Source: Nocardia africana NBRC 100379
GTDB taxonomy: Bacteria; Actinomycetota; Actinomycetes; Mycobacteriales; Mycobacteriaceae
DNA: 42,791 nucleotides
Reading direction: 5' to 3'
NCBI RefSeq assembly: GCF_001612635.1
Contig: NZ_BDAV01000028.1
Span: forward strand, 1-42,791
Below, one piece after another: positions 23,725 to 32,468 of this stretch. The position numbers and the translations under genes were made by a program. How positions within the stretch are numbered: the first letter of the stretch is position 1; each line of letters begins with the position of its first letter. The notes under the pieces are model-generated. The model was given only the letters and a program-made list of their open reading frames with translations, was not told where the DNA came from and did no database searches.

Positions 23725-24669
23725 TCAATGGTTTTCCGTTTGTGAGCGGAACCGCCATTCGATGCGGTATCGGGTGTGTTGCGGCGGGCTGACGGTGTTC
23801 CAGGTGAATACCGCGGTTCCGTCGCGGTCGTGGCGTGCGGGAGGCGTGGCAATTGGGCGGGCGTCGGCGGTCGGGGAGGTTTCGATGCCCCACACCAAGG
23901 GGTCCAGGGCGGCCGGGAACGCCATTTGCACCTCAAGGCGGGCAGTGGGCAGCCGGATCGCGCGCTGGAACCAGCGGCCCCATTTGTCGTGTCCGACCCG
24001 ATACGCATACTCGATCCATACACTTTCGCCCGGGTACAGGGGGAATCGGCCGCTGCTGTTCTCGAACAGTAGCCACACCTCCTTGAAGGCGTCGTGGTCG
24101 TGTTTGACCTCCCACCGCATCGGCTCGCCGCGGCAGGTCGCGGTCAAGGCGAGTTCGTCCCAGGTCAGGGGGTGTTGTCGGTAGTGGGCGCGGGAGGTGT
24201 CCGGTTCGCCGGGGTAGCGGTCGACGCTGATGCGGATCAGGTAGCGGGTGACGGGCTCGGTGCCGGTGTTGCGTAGTAGCCGGCGCATCGACAGGCTGTA
24301 GCTTGCGCCGTCGTAGTTCAGGTGGGCGGCGTCGTGCTCACACACCAGTGCGGCGGTAGCCAGCGCCGGATCCAGTTGCGGGGGCATCGGGGCGACGGCA
24401 GGACCGTGGCCCCGGGAGCGGGCTGTCTCGTAATCACGCCAGCGCCGCCAGAGCGCATCTCCGGAATTCAATGCGGCGTCGGCCTTGCGGGCGAAGTCCT
24501 CGGTCGGCTTGTGACGGCCGGCTTCGACATGGCTGACGTAGGACGGGTCGAAACCCATCTTCACTGCCAGTGCCTTCTTGCCCAGGCCCGCGATGTCGCG
24601 CCAGTAGGCAACTTCGGCGGCGAATGCCTCGGCGGCCTGGTCACCGGCATCGTGCGGTCGTGTTTTCAA
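23725..24669 (-). CDS. XRE-family HTH regulator with large C-terminal ligand-like domain
   Basis: The 314-residue protein begins with an XRE helix-turn-helix (VAYWRDIAGLGKKALAVKMG, then FDPSYVSHVEAGRHKPTEDF). The C-terminal region (about 90-310) is rich in beta strands and aromatic residues (YLIRISVDRYPGEP, then WLLFENSSGRFPLYPGESVW, then RYRIEWRFRSQTE). It looks like a ligand-sensing or surface domain; I cannot name it. The start is a TTG at 24669 with GGGGGA about 8 nt upstream. It is divergent from the glycosyltransferase operon and upstream of the deformylase gene, so it probably controls both directions through repeats at 24693-24714. Confidence 0.8.
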   Translation of the reverse strand: MKTRPHDAGDQAAEAFAAEVAYWRDIAGLGKKALAVKMGFDPSYVSHVEAGRHKPTEDFARKADAALNSGDALWRRWRDYETARSRGHGPAVAPMPPQLDPALATAALVCEHDAAHLNYDGASYSLSMRRLLRNTGTEPVTRYLIRISVDRYPGEPDTSRAHYRQHPLTWDELALTATCRGEPMRWEVKHDHDAFKEVWLLFENSSGRFPLYPGESVWIEYAYRVGHDKWGRWFQRAIRLPTARLEVQMAFPAALDPLVWGIETSPTADARPIATPPARHDRDGTAVFTWNTVSPPQHTRYRIEWRFRSQTENH

Positions 24670-24692
24670 AGTCTCGTCCCCCGGCGGCGTGC

Positions 24693-24725
24693 GTGAATGG
24701 AGTGAATCGTGAATGAGCTCAGTTC
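24693..24725. promoter_or_regulatory. GTGAAT repeats and TGAGCTCA palindrome
   Basis: GTGAAT occurs at 24693, 24702 and 24709, followed by the 8-bp palindrome TGAGCTCA (24714-24721) and an inverted TTCAT. This lies in the 147-bp divergent region between the HTH-deformylase operon and the glycosyltransferase operon. It is the best candidate binding site for the XRE protein. Confidence 0.4.
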
Positions 24726-24816
24726 ATTATTCCCTCACGTTGGCCACCAGCGTTTTCCTTAGATCCCCAGGCCGGCGCGGACACCCTGCCGCAGGCCCCT
24801 GCTCGTGGAGGACATC

Positions 24817-25977
24817 ATGCGGTTGCTGTATCTGCTCAACATCTCCAATCCTGACCGGCTGGCCGCCGATTCGGGTTTCACGGTCGCCGAACTTCTGTTG
24901 CCCGCGTTGGCCGATCTCGGTGCCCAGATCACCATGGTTGCTCCGGTCAGGGTCACCGACGAACGGGTCTTCTTCGAGCGCACAGAGTTTCCGGGCACGA
25001 AGTACCGGGTCCGGTTCGGCGTCGACGCTGTGGCGCTGGCGCAGATCGTGGGTCGCGCTCGCCCGGATGTGGTGGTGGTCAATCAGATCGAGAACGCCCC
25101 CGCGGTCCGGGCCGCCCTGCTCGAGACCGGCATCGATGCGGTGGTGGCCGGGTACGCCCACTACTTGCCGTTTTCGGTCACCGACGTCGGTGAGGTGAAG
25201 CTGGATCCGTCCCTCGATGATGCTGGGCTCGGTTCAGCGGTTCTGCTGGCGTTTTCCGCTGGCCTGGCTGCTTGTGATCGGGTGTTGGTGCACTCGGCCG
25301 CCGCGTCGGCCTGGACGCTCGCCGTTGCCGAGCGCCACGGCATCGACCTGAGCAACCGGCTCGCGGTGGTGCCGCCACCCCGGGACGAGCGCCTCGTACG
25401 CGATCCGGCTGAGGACGGCGCTGCCTGGGCTGCAACGCTGATCGGCGTCTACAACCACCGCTTGTATCGGCATTACGGCACCGCGAAGTTCACTGAGCTG
25501 GCCACCCGTCTCACTGCAGGGTCGCAAGCGCAACTGCTGGTGACCGATCTGTTCGGGCGGCGCAGTCCCGCGCGGGTGCGGCTGGATCCCAGCCCCGAAG
25601 TCCACCGCGCCCAGCTCGCCGCCCTGCCCGGCGTCACGGTCGTCTCCGACAACGGTGACCGTCTCCGGTATCGGGAACTGCTGGCAGGCGCGCATTTCGG
25701 GGTCGCGCCACTGCGGGCGGGCTGCCCGTGGTCTATGAGCGTGATCGACTGCCAGGCAATGGGCCTGCCGGTGATCGCGCCGCGGATGGGGTGGTTCGCC
25801 GAGCACATCGACGAGGAGCTGTTGTTCGACACACTCGATGCCGGAGTCGGCATTGTGCAGCGGCTGGCCGGTGATGAGGAGTTCTATCGGTTGCACGCAA
25901 AACGCGCCCACGCCGCCACCGCTGACCTGACCCCGGCCGTCGTGGCGCGGGCCTACTGGGAGGCGGTTTCGCGATGA
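24817..25977 (+). CDS. GT-B type glycosyltransferase (GT4-like)
   Basis: The 386-residue protein reads from the ATG at 24817, with GGAGGA at 24807-24812; a GTG at 24805 is in frame. The N-terminal Rossmann domain opens MRLLYLLNISNPDRLAADSG and contains RARPDVVVVNQIENAP. The C-terminal donor domain ends with YRELLAGAHFGVAPLRAGCPWSMSVIDCQAMGLPVIAP, the usual GT4 acceptor/donor cleft with an acidic or polar anchor in place of the classic EX7E (partly altered: the first Glu is not evident). It is the first gene of a six-gene overlapping operon. Confidence 0.8.
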   Translation: MRLLYLLNISNPDRLAADSGFTVAELLLPALADLGAQITMVAPVRVTDERVFFERTEFPGTKYRVRFGVDAVALAQIVGRARPDVVVVNQIENAPAVRAALLETGIDAVVAGYAHYLPFSVTDVGEVKLDPSLDDAGLGSAVLLAFSAGLAACDRVLVHSAAASAWTLAVAERHGIDLSNRLAVVPPPRDERLVRDPAEDGAAWAATLIGVYNHRLYRHYGTAKFTELATRLTAGSQAQLLVTDLFGRRSPARVRLDPSPEVHRAQLAALPGVTVVSDNGDRLRYRELLAGAHFGVAPLRAGCPWSMSVIDCQAMGLPVIAPRMGWFAEHIDEELLFDTLDAGVGIVQRLAGDEEFYRLHAKRAHAATADLTPAVVARAYWEAVSR

Positions 25978-26678
25978 CCGGTTTCGACGTGATCCAGCTG
26001 TCCTACGACGAACCCCTCGCCGATGTGTTGCACTCCCGGCTGACGCGGGTGTTCGGCGGCACGGTGAAACGCCTGCACGGGGTGCGGCCGATGCGCCGCG
26101 CCTACCGGCTCACCGCCGAGCTGGCTGACACCGATCAATTCTTACTCGCCGACGGCGACTTCGCCATCGACCAGGAATTCCCCGCTGCCGCAGTGCAACC
26201 CCTCGCCGAGGGGACGTCGATGCGGGTGTGGCGGGCGAGGAACCCTCTCAACGGCCTGACATACGGCTACGGCGGACTGAAGCTGATCCGCGCCGAAGCG
26301 CTGCGGCAGCTCGGCGACGCGGTGGATGTGCTGGCCGCCCTACCCGGCCGAGTCGAATTCGTCGAGGCCACGGCAGGGAATACGCGATTCAATCAGAGCC
26401 CGTATCACGCCTGGCGAGCCGGGTTTCGCGAATGCGCGATCCTGGCACGCGGCAGCGAATACGGCATGGACGACGTGACGGCGCGGCAGCGGATCGGTGC
26501 ATGGCGGGCGAGTCGGACCGGCGAGTTCGCCTCTTACGCCGCGCTCGGTGCCCGTGATGGTGTCGCGTTCGCGCGCGACGCCGCCCGTGACGCGGAACAG
26601 TTCACCGCGCTCAATGACCCGGTGTGGCTGCATCGACAGTTCACCGGCCGCTACGGCGAGCAGGTGATCTCAGGATGA
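25974..26678 (+). CDS. Glycosyltransferase-like protein (GT-A type, phage-like family)
   Basis: The 234-residue protein opens DVIQLSYDEPLADVLHSRL, continues LHGVRPMRRAYRLTAELA, and has an acidic LLADGDFAIDQEF resembling the DxD motif of GT-A enzymes. RVWRARNPLNGLTYGYGGLKL follows, a motif combination found in bacteriophage-type putative glycosyltransferases. The C-terminal part is helical. The ATG overlaps the upstream stop (25974-25977) and the stop overlaps the next start (26675-26678). Family membership is from pattern recognition; donor and acceptor are unknown. Confidence 0.65.
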   Translation: MTGFDVIQLSYDEPLADVLHSRLTRVFGGTVKRLHGVRPMRRAYRLTAELADTDQFLLADGDFAIDQEFPAAAVQPLAEGTSMRVWRARNPLNGLTYGYGGLKLIRAEALRQLGDAVDVLAALPGRVEFVEATAGNTRFNQSPYHAWRAGFRECAILARGSEYGMDDVTARQRIGAWRASRTGEFASYAALGARDGVAFARDAARDAEQFTALNDPVWLHRQFTGRYGEQVISG

Positions 26679-27858
26679 GCTGCCCTGCAACACGATTCGT
26701 GCTGATCGAACCCTACGCCGATCGGGTCGGCGGCCACTACCAGCACACAGTGGATGCTCTGGCCGCCGCCCGCCCTGACAGTCTGATCCTCACCCCGCCC
26801 TGGATGAGGGGTCCGGCCGCGCACGCCCTGGCGGCAGGTGCGGCCGTGGTGCGGGTGCTGGCCATTGGCAGCGGCTGGCTGCTGGGGCCGAGATGGTGGC
26901 CGGTTCGGCTGCGCCGCCTCCCGCACCAGGTCGAACTGGTACGGCGCTGCCTGGTCGAGGCCGCCTACCTGCGCACCGCCCGCCTCGACGGCGGCCGAAA
27001 TGCGGCGGTTGTGATCCTGACCGCCAGTGAGGGGCTACACATACTCGCCGCGGTCCTCGGCGGCCTGGCGCACCTGAGGTACGTGCACGAGGTCATCACC
27101 ACCGAAGACCTGCCGTTGCGTCTGCTAGGCCGACTGTTTCGGCGATGGGCGGGAGCTGTTCGGCTGGTATGCCCTACCGAGGCCGTGCAGCGGGCACTGC
27201 ACGCTCGATTCCCCGAACTGGCCACCGTGGTGCGCACCTACGCCATCGACGACGGGCAGCGGTTGACCGACCGCGAGATCGACGGAGCCCGAACCATTTT
27301 CGGCATTCCCAGGGATGCAACGGTCGTGTGCCTGGTCGGCGGCTGGTGGCCACACAAGGACGTCGACACCATCGACGCGGCCCTGTCCCGGATCCGCAAG
27401 CCGCTGCATCTGCTGGTCACCGGGCATCCGATCGACCACGGATACTCGACCGGTGGCGAGGACTGCCGCAGGTCCAGCTGTGCGTGGAGCCCGGCCCGGT
27501 CCCCGAACAGATACTGCGGCTGATCTACGCCGCGGCCGACGCAAGCCTGGTCGCACGCCATCGCGGAGTGGACAAGGAATCCGGGCTGGTGCTCGGAGCG
27601 GCACGGCTAGGGGTGCCGCTGATCGTGTCAGACCACGCCCCGGACCTGACCCACCAGCTCATCGTGTGTGACTGGGTGCGGGTCTTCGCGTCCGGCTCCC
27701 CGGTTAGCCTGGCCACCGCACTGGACCGGCTTACCGACGAGCGGCTGCCGCGCCCACCGATCTCGGCGGGGAAGGCCGTGAACATGGCCACCCCGAGTGA
27801 GCAGGCGGACTTTCTGCTCGACGCCTGCGGCCAGCTGCTGGCGGGACGACCACGGTGA
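26675..27858 (+). pseudogene. GT-B glycosyltransferase, frameshifted near 27440
   Basis: The first frame (from the ATG at 26675) runs MSCPATRFVLIEPYADRVGG, through RYVHEVITTEDLPLRLLGRL, to VVCLVGGWWPHKDVDTIDAA and LLVTGHPIDHG. It then turns into nonsense (STGGEDCRRSS). The expected continuation ILDRWRGLPQVQLCVEPGPV, then LIYAAADASLVARHRGVDKE, SGLVLGAARLGVPLIVSD, is in another frame to 27858. One base seems to be missing at about 27436-27442. The complete protein would be about 394 residues with a GT4-like acceptor/donor cleft. It is decay or a base error; the flanking 4-nt overlaps are intact. Confidence 0.75.
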
Positions 27859-28712
27859 CGCCGCCAGTGATCGCGGTGATCGGACCCGTCGAACCCGCCC
27901 TGCTCACAGCCTGGACCAGACACTATCGACGGATCGGCGTCGAAAAGTTCCTGATCGCCTTCCACTTCCCCGATCACGTCACTGCCCGGCACCGCGAGGA
28001 GCTACTGGCCACCGCCAACGATCTCGGCATCGGACCAGCACTGACAAGCACCGGCAGCTGGCACGAACACACCAACACCGAGCTACGCGAGCAACTGCGC
28101 ACCCTGGCTGGCCCAGGATGGCACCTCCTGGCCGACAGCGACGAATTCCACCAATACCCCACCGCCGTCGCCGACGCGATCACCGCTGCTGAGAACTGCG
28201 GGGCCACGGTGATCGGTGGCCTACTCCTCGACCGGATCAGCCGTGACGGCCAACTGCGGCCGATCGCTCCCGGCATGGATCTGGATCGGGTGTTCCCGCT
28301 CGGCGGGCACCTGACCCACCGGATTTTGCACGGTGATCCCCGCAAGATCGTTGCGGTCCGCTCGGATGTCGTGGTGGCCTCGGGCAATCACCGCGCCCCG
28401 GGCCACCGGCCGGACCTGCAGCGGCTGGTGTGCGTGCACCACTTCAAATGGCGCCGCGGAGTCCTGGCCGATCTGCACCAGCGGGTGACCCGCTTTTCGA
28501 GCGGAGAATGGATCGAACACACCCCCGCGGTCCGCGACGAAGCCAGCCGGCTGCTCGAGCATGTCGGCCGCCGGCGCGGGCGCATCGATCCCACCGACCC
28601 GCGCCCGGCCTACCGGGCGGTGACTCTGGCCCGACTCCCCGCCAGCTGGCAGGCCGAAGCCCGTAACATCCTGGTCGGGTGGCGGCCACCAACACTGATG
28701 AGAGGGGACTGA
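27855..28712 (+). CDS. Glycosyltransferase family 2-like protein (GT92/DUF23-type)
   Basis: The 285-residue protein has a GT-A layout: IAVIGPVEPALLTAWTRHYR, then GVEKFLIAFHFPDHVTARHR, then the DxD-type WHLLADSDEFHQYP, and further on VCVHHFKWRRGVLADLHQR. The DSDEF box and the HHFKWR element are characteristic of the GT2/GT92-type family that adds sugars to glycans. The GTG start overlaps the upstream stop (GTGA at 27855-27858). A sugar transfer to a glycan or small molecule is likely. The substrate is unknown. Confidence 0.75.
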   Translation: MTPPVIAVIGPVEPALLTAWTRHYRRIGVEKFLIAFHFPDHVTARHREELLATANDLGIGPALTSTGSWHEHTNTELREQLRTLAGPGWHLLADSDEFHQYPTAVADAITAAENCGATVIGGLLLDRISRDGQLRPIAPGMDLDRVFPLGGHLTHRILHGDPRKIVAVRSDVVVASGNHRAPGHRPDLQRLVCVHHFKWRRGVLADLHQRVTRFSSGEWIEHTPAVRDEASRLLEHVGRRRGRIDPTDPRPAYRAVTLARLPASWQAEARNILVGWRPPTLMRGD

Positions 28713-28714
28713 CC

Positions 28715-29224
28715 GTGGGCGAATCCGTCGTTGTCCTGTTGTGCGGCATCACCGGATCCGGAAAGACCGTGCTCGCAAAAGCGCTCGCCGACAAGGGCTT
28801 TCATCGACTGTCGGTTGACGAGGAAGTCTTCCGCCGGCACGGCCGCTACGGCATCGACTACCCACATGACACCTACTTCGACAAGGAACGCCCCGTCGTC
28901 GACGATATCCGCAACCAACTGGCGGGCCACATCGCCGCCGATCACAATGTCGTGCTCGATCACGGACTATGGCTGCGCAGAGACCGCGATGCATGGCGCG
29001 AGTTCATCGAATCCGCAGGCGGGCGGGTGCGTTTGGTGTATCTCCCGGTCGAGAAGACAGAACTGCTGCGCCGCCTGGACGAACGCAACCAGCGCGAAGA
29101 TGCCAACGCCCTCACCTTGTCCCCGGAAGCGCTCGATGACTTCTTCGCCCGCTTCGACCCACCCGCGCCCGACGAGCACGCCATCGTCTACACCGGCGGC
29201 GACCCCGCCGTGGTACTGGAATGA
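28715..29224 (+). CDS. P-loop (AAA_33/zeta-like) kinase
   Basis: The 169-residue protein starts at the GTG at 28715 behind AGAGGGGA. Walker A is G11-I-T-G-S-G-K-T18, followed by KALADKGFHRLSVDEEVFRR (the acidic substrate-site region) and HNVVLDHGLWLRRDRDAWRE (a Walker B-like strand with Asp). A lid Arg/Gln-rich helix, LLRRLDERNQREDA, comes next. This is a small-molecule kinase fold with an unknown substrate. It lies in the glycosyltransferase operon and overlaps the GNAT start by 4 nt. Confidence 0.85.
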   Translation: MGESVVVLLCGITGSGKTVLAKALADKGFHRLSVDEEVFRRHGRYGIDYPHDTYFDKERPVVDDIRNQLAGHIAADHNVVLDHGLWLRRDRDAWREFIESAGGRVRLVYLPVEKTELLRRLDERNQREDANALTLSPEALDDFFARFDPPAPDEHAIVYTGGDPAVVLE

Positions 29225-29697
29225 GAATCGAGCCCCTGTCAGTGGCCCGGATCGGTGAGGTCACCGATCTCATGCGCACCGGCGCCCCCTACATCACCGC
29301 CCGCACCAGCTCGGACTACTGGCTATACGCGACACTGTTCTCCAGCACGTGCCCGCTCGCCGTCGTCGACAACCGGCTCGCAGGTGCCGTGATCGCCTTC
29401 CGTAGCCAGGACAACCCCGACGACATCTACCTCCAAGACGTCATCACCCACCCCGACCATCGGCGACAAGGCATCACCCGCGCCTTGATCGACGCAATCG
29501 CCTACATAGGCACCGACTGGGAGTGCCGACGGTTGTACCTGACCTCCGAACCCGACAACCACGCAGCTCACCGCGCATGGACCATGCTCGGGTTCACCAA
29601 CATCCCTGGTGATCACGTCATCGACGGCGTCTCGGTGACCACCGACTACAAAGGGCCTGGCAAGACCCGCGCGGTGTACGAACGACACCTTCCATAA
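29221..29697 (+). CDS. GNAT-family N-acetyltransferase
   Basis: The 158-residue protein has the acetyl-CoA loop in VITHPDHRRQGITRALIDA (Q/RxxGxA/T pattern) and LTSEPDNHAAHRAWTMLGF as motif B, with YLQDV preceding. It is a complete GNAT, the last of the overlapping operon (ATGA overlap at 29221-29224). It may acetylate an amino sugar in the pathway (inference). Confidence 0.9.
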   Translation: MRIEPLSVARIGEVTDLMRTGAPYITARTSSDYWLYATLFSSTCPLAVVDNRLAGAVIAFRSQDNPDDIYLQDVITHPDHRRQGITRALIDAIAYIGTDWECRRLYLTSEPDNHAAHRAWTMLGFTNIPGDHVIDGVSVTTDYKGPGKTRAVYERHLP

Positions 29698-30421
29698 CCG
29701 CCGCGACATCCTGTGCGTCGCCCCAAGCGTGTGCTGGGGGCAATCGCGTAAACAGAGGTCTCCCGCCAACCGGGCCCGTCGAGCCGCTCCCGCGCCGAGC
29801 CCGGCTCTTCGCTGTCATTCGCGTATCCGCGGGAGAGCCGGTCTTCGGCCATCAGACCGTCCCCGCCGTGGATACAGACGACCGAGGCGAACCGCTCCGT
29901 TGGCATCGCGCGCCCGTGCCTGCGCGTTGTGCCCCGTCGCGGTGTCCGGGTCTACCGGCAGGCCAGTCGATGAAACCTGATCCCGCCGACCATCCGGGAT
30001 GTTGCTGTGCTGGAGTGTCCAGGTCCGCAGTCGTTACGACTTCCCACCGACCGCAGTGCGCCGCCTTCACGGTTGTGTGCGAGGGCGAGGCGGTCTCGGG
30101 TGAGCAGGTCCACGCTGCACACGCGGTCAGGGCACGGTGCGCAGAGCCAGCGTCGTTAGTGAATCCGATGGTGCGGGCGTGCTCGGACCAGGCACGAATA
30201 TTCGCTTGCAGGGGCTCTTACTCTGAAAAGTTCGGTCCGTTTGCTTGTCGCGATAGGGTAGTTGTGGTCACCGTTTCAGCAAAATATGAGCTTCTGTCGC
30301 TTCCGCACCATCTGTGGGTTGGTTCTCAATGAGGTGTTGGGGACCCGGTTCGACACCTACATCGGTGATGTTCGCGCCACAGTGGTGACCCCGTGACAGC
30401 GGCCATGGAATCCTCCCCGTG
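29698..30421. other. Gene-free stretch (about 720 bp)
   Basis: Only short open frames without protein-like composition or ribosome sites are seen here. No repeat, tRNA or terminator hairpin stands out beyond short GC-rich stems. It may be a remnant of decayed sequence next to the IS481 element. Confidence 0.4.
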
Positions 30422-32420
30422 TGTGAGGGTTCAACAGGTCCTTGGCTTCGGTTGCGCATCAGGTTCTTGACGGGTTCAGGACGTGGTGGACGAATTTCGT
30501 TCAGGTTGTTCGGGTTCGGGCGCTGGCCTTGTATTGCCGGATGGGTCCGGGGTTCTTGCGGGTGTGCACGGACAGCTCGATGTCGTTGTGCAGCACCCGG
30601 AACAGGGTGTCTTCGATGACGACGATGACCGTCTTCCCCGCGTGGCTGGCGCCGACGCGGAGGCGTTGCTTGGCGACCATGATGATTCCGTCCTTCGGCA
30701 CCCGCCGCTGCGCGCGTGGCGTCTGCGACGGAGCGGGCGGGAGCGACTGGTCGGGGACACGGGCTCCGCGGAGCTTGGTGACCTGGTCAACGGTGACGGG
30801 CGCTGGGAGAGTCCTGGCGAGCAAGCCGTCTGCGATGACGTGCATGAGGTGACCGTCGATGCGCAGGGCGACTCGTTTGCCGGCGAGCTGGGCGCCGAGC
30901 GGTATGCGGTGTCCCGCGAGCTGGATATCGCCGTCGCGGCCGACAGTGCGCCCGATCTCGACGACCATGGCCGCGGGCAGCGGCCCTCGCGGGATCGCCG
31001 AGGGCCCGGGTTCGGGTCCTGCGGGGCGAGCGCCGCGCAGAACGAGGGTGGCCAGGTCTGTCGCCGACAACCGGGACGGCCGGGTGCGCAGCAGCTCGCC
31101 GCCGATCAGCACGTGGATGGTGCGGTCGCTGGCCCAAACGGTGACGGTGCGACCGGCCATGGTCGGGTTGAATTTCAGGTCCTGTCCGCCGGGCAGCACG
31201 ATCCGCCCGGCCGGAGAGATCATCATCTCCAGCTCGACCGCGTAGATCTCGCGCTCGTCGACGGTGATCGGGAACTTTTCCGGCGATGGCCCGTCCGGGC
31301 GCATAGACCGCGCCGCGAGCCGATCTGGGACACGGACCGGCATGGCCGGCGCGACCGGCAGCGACTCCGGCGTCGCCGAGGCGACAGGGTGCGGGCGGAA
31401 CAGCGAGTAGGGCGTGGCCATCTGCAGCGACTGGTGCGGGCGCCGATAGTTGTATCCGTGCACCCAGGCGTCGATCGCTGCCTGTGCGGTCGCGAGATCG
31501 GCGAAAGGGCCTGCGTCGTCGAGGAAGTCGCGACGCAGACTCTGGTGCCACCGCTCGATCTTGCCGGTCGTGGTCGGTGTGCGTGGTTTCGTCAGCCGCG
31601 CGGTGATCCCGTTCTCCCGGCAGATCCGTTCGAACAACACCTCCGCCGGATACGGCTTGCTGAATCGGCCGGTGAACTGCTTACCGTTGTCGGTCAATAC
31701 TTCCGATGGCACGCCATAGCGAGACATGGCATCGGTGAACGCCTGGCAGATGGCACGTCCGCTCGGCTCGGCGACGACCTGAGCGATCACCACGAACCGG
31801 GAGTGATCGTCAATTCCGGTGACCAGCTTGCATTCTCGGCCGTCGGCCAGGAACACCCCGCCCATGATGTCGAGCTGCCACAACTGCATCGGCGCATCGC
31901 GCTGCCAACGTCGGTACTTACGCCGATGCTGTTGCTGCTGCTCGTTGACCAGCCCGTGACGCACCAGCACCCGATACGCGGTCGACCGGCTCGGCGCCGG
32001 CCGGACACCACGCTCGGCCAGCTCGAACGCGATCCGCTGCGCACCCCACCGCGGATGCTGCCGGCGCATCTCACAGATCGCGGCCTCCACCTCCACCGGC
32101 ACACGGCTGGGCGAGTTCCGCGGCCGCGACGAGCGATCCGCCAGGCCCTCAAGCCCGCCCGCGAGATACCGGGTCTTCCACGTGTAGATCGACTGCCGCG
32201 TCGTCCCGAACTGCCGGGCGACGTCAGCAATGACGCCGCCGTCGAGTACCTCCCGGACTGCCCGATACCGATGCTCCACCACCCAGGAACGGTGCGTGCC
32301 GTCCTCGCCGATTCTGTTGCCCACCACGGGCACAACATCAAACCAGACCCGTCCAGCATCTGCTGAACCCGTCCAGAACCTCATGCGCAGCCCGCGTCAA
32401 ACGCCTCCTGAACCCTCACA
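30422..32420 (-). mobile_element. IS481-family insertion sequence, 2.0 kb, with long terminal repeats
   Basis: The outer 12 bp TGTGAGGGTTCA is identical at 30422-30433 and (inverted) 32409-32420. The similarity continues inward for about 60 bp with a block of the form TGCGCATnAGGTTCTnGACG. The transposase ATG lies inside the right repeat. No convincing target duplication was found in the immediate flanks; CCCCG-type bases outside both ends are similar but not exact. The size is well above the 1.0-1.3 kb typical of IS481 elements because of an extended transposase. Confidence 0.75.
30501..32384 (-). CDS. IS481-family transposase with three-repeat C-terminal extension
   Basis: The 627-residue protein has an N-terminal HTH (VIADVARQFGTTRQSIYTWK) and the rve DDE core: Asp in LWQLDIMGGVFLADG, Asp in EVLTDNGKQFTG, Glu in TTGKIERWHQSLRRDF, closing with YNYRRPHQSLQMATP. 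The family is usually about 320 residues. Here residues about 375-620 form three tandem units sharing the pattern GxIxLxGxxLxxxxxxAGKxVxVxIxxxxxHVL, like the beta-barrel of Mu-type transposase C-terminal domains. No lesion is seen. The gene ends about 80 bp inside the element. Confidence 0.93.
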   Translation of the reverse strand: MRFWTGSADAGRVWFDVVPVVGNRIGEDGTHRSWVVEHRYRAVREVLDGGVIADVARQFGTTRQSIYTWKTRYLAGGLEGLADRSSRPRNSPSRVPVEVEAAICEMRRQHPRWGAQRIAFELAERGVRPAPSRSTAYRVLVRHGLVNEQQQQHRRKYRRWQRDAPMQLWQLDIMGGVFLADGRECKLVTGIDDHSRFVVIAQVVAEPSGRAICQAFTDAMSRYGVPSEVLTDNGKQFTGRFSKPYPAEVLFERICRENGITARLTKPRTPTTTGKIERWHQSLRRDFLDDAGPFADLATAQAAIDAWVHGYNYRRPHQSLQMATPYSLFRPHPVASATPESLPVAPAMPVRVPDRLAARSMRPDGPSPEKFPITVDEREIYAVELEMMISPAGRIVLPGGQDLKFNPTMAGRTVTVWASDRTIHVLIGGELLRTRPSRLSATDLATLVLRGARPAGPEPGPSAIPRGPLPAAMVVEIGRTVGRDGDIQLAGHRIPLGAQLAGKRVALRIDGHLMHVIADGLLARTLPAPVTVDQVTKLRGARVPDQSLPPAPSQTPRAQRRVPKDGIIMVAKQRLRVGASHAGKTVIVVIEDTLFRVLHNDIELSVHTRKNPGPIRQYKASARTRTT

Positions 32421-32423
32421 CCA

Positions 32424-32468
32424 GCGGGGACAAACGTTGGCCGCCTGCGGGGACGAACTACTGGCCGT
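32424..32468. repeat. Two imperfect 22-bp tandem repeats outside the IS481 end
   Basis: GCGGGGACAAACGTTGGCCG at 32424 is followed by a diverged copy, GCGGGGACGAACTACTGGCC, at about 32446. Multiple short end repeats of this kind occur at the tips of some IS families, so this may be the scar of a second element. The call is tentative. Confidence 0.35.

Noticed and set aside
29868..30332. 154-codon plus-strand frame
   Set aside because: It has Cys/Arg/Pro-rich composition, no ribosome site and no recognisable pattern; treated as non-coding.
30483..32366. 627-codon plus-strand frame
   Set aside because: It is the antisense shadow of the IS481 transposase, whose DDE motifs are clear on the minus strand.
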